In this document: piece by piece, positions 49,501-61,500 of the stretch | Numbering within the stretch: position 1 is the stretch's first letter | How the letters are laid out: every line of letters begins with the position of its first letter | NCBI RefSeq assembly: GCF_963678635.1 | Contig: NC_087066.1 | Span: 53,524,312 to 53,588,311 of the forward strand | Length of the DNA stretch: 64,000 nt | Source of the DNA: Symsagittifera roscoffensis | Taxonomy: Eukaryota; Xenacoelomorpha; Acoela; Convolutidae | Reading direction: 5' to 3' | The notes under the pieces: model-generated | What the model saw: only the letters and a program-made list of their open reading frames with translations | Databases searched by the model: none | What the model was told of the DNA's origin: nothing | Translations under genes and position numbers: made by a program

Positions 49501-52500
49501 CCTCTCAAGAATTGAAATCCTCCATTTTTCAAAGTTACCATGTTTGGTACAATTTTACGAACAAAGTTTTGGAACATTTGGCCTAAATTAGGTCTTTTTG
49601 ATTTTCAGAAAAGTTTCGTAAAATTTTTTCTCGGCCTAAAAAAACTATATTTTTAATTATGAAAAAATCCGCCCCTTTTTGTAGAAAGCCTATAACCTAG
49701 CAGTAAAAACCAGTGCTAATTTAGATCAAAATTAGATCAAGATTATACTTAATCCAACCACGTCACGGAGTTGCAGGAAGGAGCAATGTGATAGCGATTT
49801 TTTGTCGCAAAACTTAAGGTACCATAAATTTTAGGTAACATTTAGATAAGCTCTTATAAATCAAGTGTGTCATCGTATTAAAGCCCTATCGGTTGTGGTT
49901 CAGATTCAAAAAAGTTCAAAAATGTCTGTGTCGAGAAAAATTGGTCCAAAGTTTTCGGTTTTACACAAAATTTGATGACAGAGTGGTGAAATCCCAGCTC
50001 AAGTCCATTGTAATTTTTTGTTATTTATGCAAGAATTATCTAATGTGATTTCTACGTAATTCGATTGCCCCTTTAACCAAAATTTTTAGGAAAATTAAAA
50101 AAAATGTTGTTTTTAATTTTTTTTGAGTTTTTTTATATGATTTATGGTCATCGGAACATTCTGTGCTACTTGCATAGTCGTCGCCTATTCTTGTTTTGAG
50201 TTGGATTAACAGCAAAAAAATTCAACTGTTTTCAAAAATGAAGCTTTGATTATTTCGGTCATTTTCACGGCCAGCGATTATTTGAATGAATCTATTTAAC
50301 CTCATCTTGGACTTCAAACCATACTAATGAGATGCTTGCATTGGCTAGTAAATGAAAGTTTTCGAAGCTAAAAAAATAGCAAAGAGAAATAGTTCAAGCT
50401 TAGATACTTTTTCTTCAAAGAATTATATGATAGTTTCAAAAATATTATTATATTCAACAAAATGTACCACAAAAATAAGAACTGAAAACGTGTTTTGATC
50501 AAACTTCTAAATTTTTGCCTTCCCTTCCAGCTCTCAAAAAACTAAAAGCTAAATAATAAATGTTGAAAAACATTTGAATACTTTTTCGAAGATCATTCAA
50601 ATTTCTGTTCAAAATTCAAACAGTAATGTTTCAGAATTAGGAGACTAAGAGATATTGAAAGACATTTAAAACACAAAAATAGAAGCGTAAGGCCTTGTTA
50701 AGTTTTGCACCTCAATCTGTTTTGTAATTTTTTTGCAACTTTTCAATAAGCGGCAAAAACAGATGCAAATACCGTCAAATTTAATTTTAAACCTCCAAAT
50801 GACAGACGCAATCAGTTTTTTGAGAAATCATTCTGTGCATACGATGCTGGCATAAATAATTCTAAAGATAAAAATATACTTCAGAACAAAATCGAAAATT
50901 TTTTTTTGATGTAGTAAGTTTGCGGTTTCACGGGATAATGCTGTATTGTAAGAATCATACACTCAGTTTCTGTTTGAACGCAACATTGTCCTCCTCTTGA
51001 AATATTACGAAAAAAAATTTAAAAAAAAAACTGTAAATTTCAAAGAAATGAAAACTCAATATCGTACAAACGAATGAGAAGTTTTACAAAAAAAATTTGG
51101 GTTTTCATATTGATAGAACAATAATTTAGTCTCATATTTTTATTTATCCTCAAAAAAGCGATAAAAAGGAAACAACAAACGTAAAAAAAACAAAGAAAAA
51201 TCAATTAATACTTCTTTAAATATTGAATCGAAATAGATTCAAAATTGAAAAGTTTCCTATTTTTTGCGCCATTAAATTACACTTTCGTAATTGTCGAAAA
51301 CATTTTGTCATTGAATTAGCAAAAAAATCGAGTTTCAAATAATGAAAGTCAAATTTGGGTATTCATTTTAAGTCTTTTTCCTAAAGAAACTAAAACAACA
51401 GCACAATCTAAAATAAGCGTCTTCACTTCCTTTTTTGAAATATAATAATTTTTTCTTGTAAGCGCAGTCATATGCTACTGCAAGATCTAGAAAATTAAGA
51501 TTGTTTTAAACAATGTAGGATTTTTGTTTTTTTTTTGTATTCTTTTCACTGACTGTACATACTTTAATGTTAATTTCACCATAAAAGGAGATCAGTGCTT
51601 AAAATTACCCTTTTGAAAATTGAGAATGTTGAGTTATTACGCAAAAAAAAAATGCCTAAAATAAACCAAAGTCCTCGTTAAAACTTGGGAAAAACAGGTT
51701 GGAAGGTTTGATTTTTCGTCTTATTTGAGCGAGGTTTATTTTGTTCTTCAACTATAAAAATTGCCAGAAATAATCATCGTAAAGGTAAATGTGATATATT
51801 ATATTAAAGCTCTTTATTTAAGCCCTGAATTGAAGGACATCAAAATCGTTCCCCATTTTTGAGAAAAACTGGCTTAAAACTTTTAGGGTTTAGTTCAATT
51901 TCGAGCAAGTAAAGCAGGCGAGCAGACTTTTTAAAGTAGGATAGGCCATTAATTTTTAGTTTCACTCTAGTAAAAGTATTTTAAAAAGTTTTGCAGCACG
52001 GTCTTGGGAATATAAACTTCGAAATTCAAAAGAGCATCTGCAAAAAAAATTGAAAACAAAAACTTAAAAATTTTGTTCTTTTCTGTTTTTGACAAAACAA
52101 ATGCCCAACATGCCTGTTTTACTGTGATTGCCAATTACACCTAAGTTGTTGGCTTTCCTCAGATATTTTATGACACCACGCTCAGAAAACGGCACTAATT
52201 TGAAAAAAAACGTATGCTTTGTTTTAGATTATGGTCGGAAAATTTGTGCTAGTTGCACAGCAACCGGCTATCTTTGTTTCTTTTTGTTTCTGTCATCAAA
52301 AATTTTATACCGGCAACGCTCGAAGTTTTTAAAATAACGGTTATAACCAATTCTAAAACTAGCTGAAATTAGTTATCTTATTAAACCTACCGCAGCCAGC
52401 CACTAAAGAGTTTCTGATTACAATTTTTTTTCTAATTACGCTTTTCACCGAAGCATTTGTTATTGGGGCTACAGATAAAATTGAAAGAAATTTTATGAAG

Positions 52501-55500
52501 AGACGGGTCTTCGAGGAAATATATTGAATATGGTTGCCTTCTTTAGTTTTCAATCATTCTCCAAAAAAGCCCTTCTCAGTTCTAAAAATTTTAAAATTAG
52601 GGGAAAAACATTTGCATTTTCAAATGGAGTCCAGCTGAGGACTTAATTTTCTCCACTCTTTGCTCAAATTGTCTGAATAGCAGAAACCTCAGATCAGCTT
52701 TTCTCGACACTGCTTTTATCTTTTTTGATTTTCTTCTTCTAAATCACGACCAATAAGACATTTATAGTGCTATGATACCACATTTGACTTCGGATGAGCT
52801 TTGGTTGAGGTTCTACATGAAATTGTGCAGAAAAAAAACACCTTACACCCAAGTTTCTTTACCTTTTGTGAAATGCTCGGAACAAAAAGCATAAAACAGT
52901 TTAAAATGTGAATCAATTGTTGACTCAAAAGTATTCACCCATAAAAAAGATTGAATAATTACCTTTTCGATGATTTCAAGCCTGTCTTCGTGCTCGTACA
53001 AATTCGGAATGTCAGCTGAATTAAGCAAGATGTTGATATCCTCCAAAAACGATTGATCCTGAAACACAGACAAAGTCAAACGCAGACAAAGTCAAACCAG
53101 ACAAAGTCAAATCCAAAAGTAGGCTGCTACAATAAATAATGTTGGAAATTTTGAACAAAAACCATTGTCAGAGAAACAATATGGGCATATTCAGGAATTA
53201 CTTGAATAATTGATAAATTGAGCGACAGAAAATGTTTTCTTTTTCATAAATTTAAGACTAGTTAAGCCATTTCCAATTATTTCATTTCTATAGGAAAGTC
53301 CTAATTTTTTGAAGCAATATTTGGCACCTTTCAACTGGATAAGACTACAGCTATTTGAACAGATGTCTTCATCATCAAAAAAGCGCCATACCGCCGTACA
53401 ATTGGTACGGTGAATTTGAAATCATTTCCGTTCCTTTATAACCATAAGGGGTACGAAGAAGGCGTTCTCATACCCCCAACTACCCCCCCTTCTTCCGCCC
53501 ACTCGCATGCCTTTATTACATGGTCTCCGAACATAAGCACGACACTGTTGCCCAGGGGGTACAAAGAAGGCGCTCCCATGCCCCCAAAATAACCACTAAC
53601 CACCGCTTCGCTCCCCCCACCGCTCTCCTCCTCTTATACCTTTATCTGGTGGTCTCCGAACATGAGGACGACACTGTTGCCCTGTTCGCCGGCTATCTTG
53701 AGCACCTTCCGGATGTCCTCTCTCCAGTCGGCGGTGCCGTAGTTCTGGCTGATCTTGATGTCGTAGAGAGTGTGCATGGCCATGTAGGTTGCCAGTCGGG
53801 TCGCACTCGACCGCCCACTTCCGCCGATTCCTGAAATTGTTTTCCACCCTCTCCAAAAATAACAATAACAAAAACCAGATCTCTTTGATTATTTAAATAC
53901 CCGTATGGCATGTAGTAACGAGTTGCCACGCCCATAAAGAAATAAATCAAAGGTTAGTATATGTGATGAGTTTTTTAACCAGTAACGAATCTTCGCCTCC
54001 CTTTTTGCAAAAGAGTGACTGGGGTGGGACAATTAAAGAGATCCCAAAAATCTAAGGGCTCTTTTTCCTCCCCCCCTCCCCCACCTCACCCATGCATCAG
54101 TTTTATGTTGTAACGAGGGGTTTTACAAGGTTAATTAAGAAGACCAAATATGTTTGTCATAGCCTAGTCGTCAGTCCACATGCCAGTTTTTGTAACAATC
54201 CGATAATGTGAACAAAATTTTACTAGTAAAATTTCGCTGGTGGTGGGGGGGGGGGGAAGCCAATCTAAGAATTAACAAAAAGTTTGTGACTTGGTGTGAC
54301 TTGATTCTTATACCTTAGATTGAAGAACAGTTAGCTTTGAAAAACCCAACATTTCATACGTTTCAAGAGAAAGAGAAATTTTGCTGCCGCAGACAAACAA
54401 AAAATTTGAAAATTTACCTAAACAAATTGAAACTTTTTAGGATAACTGCGCGATTTTAATTGAAAGTAGTGTTTTAGAATGAATAGAGAAAAAATATATA
54501 TGATTTTTTTTCTATATATTTTTAGAAAAAAAAAATATTTTTCTTAGGTTATTTTTGGGTTCGAAATCCTGGGTTCGAATCCAACTTTGGTCACGCTCGG
54601 AGGGATCCCAATGTCATCCGCCGCTTTAAGGTTAGAACGGCTACGGCTAAATGGGTTTAAATCACCTCCCCGTACAATGAGTACGGTCGGCGGCTAATAA
54701 AAGAAGGCATTTTTGAGAAAATCAACTTATATTCTGGGGCGGATCTACGATTTTTTCGAGAGAGGGAGCGGGTTTTTAAAGATGAGTCGTGTTACCAATG
54801 AGAAGTAGATGTCCCTTTGGCTGTTTCAACACTCGCACAATTCGGCTAATATGCTCAATGGCGAAATTGAACATGACTAGATCCATCGGCGCCTTACTGT
54901 TCATGTTATACTCCTCCAGAAACACTTCCATAGCCTACAGTCAATAAAACCGAAAGCATTTACATCCAAACAGAAAATACTTAAAATTGAATTATTAAAG
55001 AACAGATATTAAAGAAGAAATTAACCATGCTTATGAATTCCTAGCTATATTTTCTTATCTTATATCCTTGTAGCCTCGAATAGAGCTACATCCTACTGAG
55101 CTGTTGTTTGCACTGGTGCCTACAAAGCATCAATAAATTGAGGGAAAAAAACCGAATGAAAAAAATTAAAATTAGATCATGAAACAACATTTGAGCAAAT
55201 TAGACGGTCTACTATCATTTGAGCAAATTAGCGCAGTCGTAAAATAAATGGCTCAAAGCGCTCAAACTTTGAGCGGTTTTTGAGCGATATCTCGACTAGG
55301 GAATCCAAGAATGTCTAGAGATGAAATTTAGAGAGCCGCAAAAAGTTAAAACAGACAGGGCTAATTAAAAAGAGCAAATGACCTATTTAAAAGCTTAGTA
55401 TGCAAAAGCTAGTTTTTCAGACAGGAAGTATGACTCAATGTCACCTAAAAACTCAAATTTGGATGCAAAATTGTTCGAAATTGGCAGATTGCTCTTTTTA

Positions 55501-58500
55501 CTTATTTCTGTCTGTTCCAACTTTTTGCTACTAATTATACCTCGTGCAGTTTGGCGATGTCAGTGACTTCGGAGTAAGATCTGCCCTGGCCCTCTTTGAG
55601 GGAGAGATAGTCGCCGAAGAAGAGACCTCGGAGATCGGAGTCCTTGCAGTCCTTCGCTGTCAACAAATGCGACAACACATTGTTCAGTCGCTCTTTGAAG
55701 TGGGTTCGCACCACCACCTGAAAATTAAATTTTAAGTTATTTAAGTTTTAAGCATCATGTTCATAGTTTGTTGCGTTGAATTTGCATACCCGCATTGGCA
55801 AAACTAAGATTGCAATCGATTAACGCAAGTAAAATCTACAGTTCATCAATCTAGTTTTTTATGCTCTACACTCAAAAAAATGAACATGTAATTTTACGAA
55901 AAAAATTACCTAGTTTCACATGTTCGTCACATGTGATTAAAACTTCGGGAGAAATTGCGTGTCACAAGTGATTCACATGTCCAAACATGTAAAATCACAT
56001 GTTTTTTACGGAATTTTGTTTTGAACCCCCACGTAATTTTTTGTGTAACTTACATGTTATTTCATGTGAATTCACATGTCAGCTAAATAATGGATTTATT
56101 TTCTACTATCAAATTGATTGCAATCGATTGCACTTTATACTTATTATAATCGATTCGATAGTCACCAAAATCCATTTTTAATGCACATTTTGGTACAGAT
56201 TATGTACACATTTTATCGAGTCCAAAAATATGGAAGTGGTTTCACAGAAAAGATATTCTTTTGCGCGATAAATCCTTCCTGCAAAGATGCGTCGACTCGA
56301 TAAAAATTTTTGCTATTTTGAGAGTTTCCCTATGTATTATAATAATTCATTAAATTCGAAACCTTATAAGCCCTACTAAATGGTCATTTTGATCCAATTT
56401 TTTTTTGCCAGGGTGCAAAGGTCAATTCAATCAATTCCTCTCCAATTTTTCATCAAGGATCACACAATTCATCAAGGATCCAGCAAAACTTTAGGAGGGC
56501 AATTTCTTTTTACCGCGAACCGGGTTGAAAAGTTATAATACATAATTTCGCTTTCAAGCAGGGCTCAGACTCGATTATCATTTACACAACTGATAACAAT
56601 AAGAAAATATCCAATCCTTGAAGTACACCAAAGATGTCAGTTTGCTCACATTGACAATTTCGAAGGCCTTTGTTCGGTCTAGGTCGTCGACTAGTCTGTC
56701 GAAGAAGACTCTGTACACCTCGTGGATCCACAGGCGGATCAGTCTGTAGTTGGCCTCATTCTGCCCACTCACGTCCCTCACAGAGTCACTCTTGAACATC
56801 AGGAAGCCCTGCAAATTAACAACAGAAACAATAACAAATTAAACAATGAAACAAAGGTAACTGTTTGCTGTGCAAAGTAGCATAAAGGGTTCCTATTACT
56901 GTTTTTTTTTGCAATTAAAAACACAAACAAAAGTACCCCATATGTGATTCGTACCAACGCCATCGTCTACCTAAAGCTCCAGATTCTACTGCCTTAGAAG
57001 TTGAGCCATATGCGCACGATGTCATTTACATACCAGTCATTATTATAAAAACCAGCTAAACTCACACATAATTTGGCACTTTTCAGAAAGATAAAAATAA
57101 AGGCAATTTGACTAAAAAAAGAGTTGATTTGTAGTTTCACAGAAATATTTGCTGAAACAAAAAAATGAAATATTTTCGTAAAAATATATTTTTTTTTTCA
57201 CTGTTTTTCATCTGCAAGGATCCGTTACCACATTTTAGGAACCTTGCCATTATCTCTACCAATAACTTTACCACTCAAAAAAATTGGCTGTTCATTTTTT
57301 TTCAGAAAACCATTTGACACAGTCAAGATTTGAAGCAATTGTATTGGCCTGTTAATGTCATCATCCAGTGGGGTGAGCAAGATTTTGTAGGTTTTTATTT
57401 TTATTCAGACCACTTTCTTAAATAATAATGTGATTTATGTGGTTCCTGCGAATCGCAGAGGAGCTATCAGTAGGCCTTAACAGTCCTGTCGAGGAAGGTC
57501 CATTTGTGTTATCTCCCCACATTCCAGAGCGTGTTATTTTATTGAGCGAAGCTCCCTTTTTTGCGAATCAACGCCGGTTTCTTCCGTCTAGAACTTTCAC
57601 GTGGTATCACTACTGCAGCCGAAATTGGTCATGCAGTGGAAGACCTGAAGTTAGATCAAGTGAGAGCTCGTCCTAACACACTATCTTTGCCATGGCATGG
57701 GATGGAAGATCTGACGATTTGAAAGTGAACGCCTTACTACTATGCTATGGGCCTCCCGATAAAATGGTGGGAAGGAACTATGGTGTAGAATGAGTATGTT
57801 TCGGTCCGATTTTATGTTTCTCGGGGAAAAGCTTTCTTGGAGGTTTCTCGTTTGATCACATCGAAATAAAACATTTTAATAAAACTTAATGAAGTTTCCA
57901 AAAAATAATTGAACCTGCCCCACGGTTGAGAGAAATTAGCCTGAAAGTTTTTGCCTTTAAGACTTATTTGCATGAAATAAAGTGAAATTCGATCTAATTG
58001 TAAAGTAGTCGCAGCATTAATTCAGCTATAAACCCTTTTTCTTGCAAATAGTTTTCGAAATCAATTATTTTTCATCGACTAGACATATTGGCAATAAAAA
58101 AGATTCAAAAATAGAAATAATAAATATTTTTTCAAATAATCTATTTAGATTAACAGCCGAAACATTTTTTGCCACTTGCACTGCAACCAATATTATTAGA
58201 AACACCAAAAGAATTTAAAAGCGTAAAATAAAAAGATTCAATTGAAGCTAAAAATGATTAAGTATTTGCAATCTAACTTCGTCAAAAACGCAGACGTTTC
58301 AAATAGGCCTCTCGAGACAGCAGAAAAAAAAACTTTACCAACACGTTTATTAAGACAGAGTAAAATTTTAATAGGATATAAAACTCGACTTAATTTGGCG
58401 TTTCTTGGTGGGACCTGATTTTGCGTAAGATTCTTAACATAGCCAACAGAAACTGATAAATATGATTTACATTTTTTAAAGAAAATTGTATCTAACTTTC

Positions 58501-61500
58501 GCGTCTCAGCAAAAAAAAAACATATAGCTTCAAAGAAAATTGACAAAAATACAAAATTATACAAATTTAAAAAATATATAACATTTATTTGATAAAATTA
58601 ACCCAATTTGAAAAAACTGGATTAATGAGGCAAAATTATTATTCGGCTGGAAAACCTTAAAATTAAAATGCTCTTTCGAAACTTGAAGTCGTTGAAGTTT
58701 ACTGCGCAATTTTAGCTTTCGTAATTGGAAAGTGAAATTTATCCTCCTTTTAACAAGAGAATTTGATTTGAACTTAAGAAGAAATTAAAAGAGAAACTGG
58801 AAAATATCAATTTTCGTGTGAACAAAATTTACAATTTTTTCCTTGAAAAAGCAAAAAAAAATCATCACGACTAAGATAAGTGTCCAGTGCGGGTTTCATG
58901 TCATGTAATTTTTTTGGGTTTTTCTTTTTTAAAATTCAATATTCATTTTTTCGTCCAGCAATGAGTTCACTTTATCGAAAATAGTTCAAAATGGCTCTTC
59001 CAATACTTTCGGCGCATATTGCAAGCTAAAATTTTCAAATAAACTTAAAATTATCAAGACTTGTCCTATGCCTCAAAAGGATTCATTCCTAAACGGTAGA
59101 TTATAATGAATTCGAGTTTTACCAAAGACCTTTTTGCAAAATTTGATACCATAACAATGGGTGCCAACCTGCATTAGCCGTGCAATATCTCTCAAGTTGA
59201 AGATATAGTGACACTTCGCTGGAGTCGGGAAGAATGTCTTGATCGTACGCATATACAGATCACACGATGCAAACACGAACAACTAAAAACACTCGCACAC
59301 CTCATTATTAGGCTAAAACTTTCCTTTTTTTGTTTAGTAGAATAATAATATTAACCCGAGCGAACCGGCGAAGTACATTATCAAATCCAATGTTGAAGTG
59401 CCACTCTAAGAGGGGTCCAAATATAGTCTTGATGGTGTCTTCGCTGAAGTCGTCCAGAGCCAGAGTCTGGATGTGTCTCATGAGCCTCTGGGAGACGTCG
59501 TTTCTCCCGCCTCCCGGCAACCCGAGAGCCGTGAACAAATGCACGCCATCGATGCAGATTTTGTTGGTCTCTTTCCTGAAATTAGTTTTAAAATTTTCAT
59601 GGTTTTGTGAAAAAAAAATCTTTTCAAAGTAAAAATTTCACCGTTTTGAGAAAAGAACTCATTTATTTGTAAGAGAAACGGCATTTTTTCTTGAAGCGAC
59701 AGTCATAAAATTCCTGATAATTTCGAAGATCAAATATTCAAAAAAAATTTAGGGCCTTTCTAAACTGGTTTCTTGAAGCGTGAACAGCCCAATATCAAAC
59801 CACATTTTTTGATTATAATTCATTTTTTAATAAATATCACAATTTTGTGAACAAAAATCACATAATATATTCTTTCGTCTCGACTGATAAACCGTTGTAA
59901 AACTGAAACATTTTTTCAGTGAAAATGACTCGCATTTTTTTTTGAAGAAAAAATAGAATCTTAATAGATTTTCTTATAATCTTCAAGTAGATTAGCAAAA
60001 CCCTGTGCAGTTAACTTTAATAGATTTTCTTATAATCTTCAATTAAATTTGCAAATTCCTGTGCAGTTCCAGTGCACTAGTGCTGTCTCTTTTCTGTTCA
60101 AGAAGTTTGGCTGGCAAGCACGCAGATGCAATCAATTGCCGCACTGCGTTCAGAAGCAAAATGGTAACAAAATAGAAGCAAATTGGAGACAAAAAATACG
60201 TGAACAAAATTTTAGGCTCTTTTCAGATTCCCATCAAAGCTTAACAGCGGAATATATTTTTTGCTACTGACTTAGTTACCACCTGTATATCAATGCGAAG
60301 TCAATACTGAAAAGAGCCCAGATTGCGAAGTGAGAAATTATGAAGTGGCAGTCGAGATCGAGATCAATTTAGAAATTAGACAATCTTCAAGGTAATGAAA
60401 ACTTCCCAAACTAGTTTTGTTTTGGTTTTTATTTTCTGAATCTTAGAATGGGAGCTTTAGAGGTAAAAAGGTACTTGTATCCTTAGTATTTCGGTATTTC
60501 ATTTAAGCTATAATTTTTTGAATTTACTTATTTCTAAATTGATCTACAACCCAAACAATCAAAGCCTTTATTACCTGGCTGCTAGTAAGACGCTATTTGC
60601 GTAAACAGAGAAAACAATAAATGAAAGTGATAAACACATTAGTGACATTGAAACAAAAACAATAAATAACATTGAGCTAAGGTAAATTACGAAAGGCCCA
60701 GCGAGGCTGTCGCGGGGCGGCTGAGACGTCGCTTGTTAGCGGTGTCGCCTAGCAGGGCATTTTTCCGGAAAGTACGGTTGTCGATGCTGTATTGTCGGGG
60801 CCTACAGTTTTGAAGTCAAATTAACTTATGCTCTCAATTACTTCAAGTCCCAATTTGTTACGCTCGAAAAATTATGAAGATCTCTTTAACCCCCCCCCCC
60901 CTATTAACGTCTTATTAACCCCCTTTTCTGCTCTTATGAAAATATCTTCAACGCCCCCCCCCCCGCCACCCCACCCCCCTATTGCTAAGGAGGGGATTTA
61001 TTGTTACTATCTTTGGTAAAAATGTTGTAAAATGAGCATATTATAAACTGTTGAATTAGTTTTTCTAGAGTCAGATATTGTTCACTTAGGAGAATAGGGG
61101 ATGAAAAAATTATAGAGAAGTTAACAATGCTCTGATAAAATGATGAAACCCCTTTCAGCATCATAGTCATCTTCTTCATCGGGAAGGAACAGCAATTCCC
61201 AAAATAAAAAAAAACATTTGATTGTGCAAAAACTGAAACTAAAAATTGAAAACCTTTAAAAATAAAATGAAATTGTAGAACAATTTTGAACAAAACTTGG
61301 ACTTAGAAGCAATATGCTCTAAAGTATCATTGCTACCAACCCTGAGCAAGGGAGCAAAATTTAATGATGTCTAAACGCTTAATCATTATTTTTGTATTGC
61401 ATAGGGGGTTTATTACCAAATAGTTAGTTCAATTTGAGTGCTAAGTAGAATGTCAATTAGATCCAAAGGATAAGTATAGAAGAATTGGGTTGGTGCTTAC

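Noticed and set aside
58238-58564. 108-codon minus-strand ORF
   Set aside because: No domain, no dynein similarity and no splice context matching the neighbouring exons' phases.
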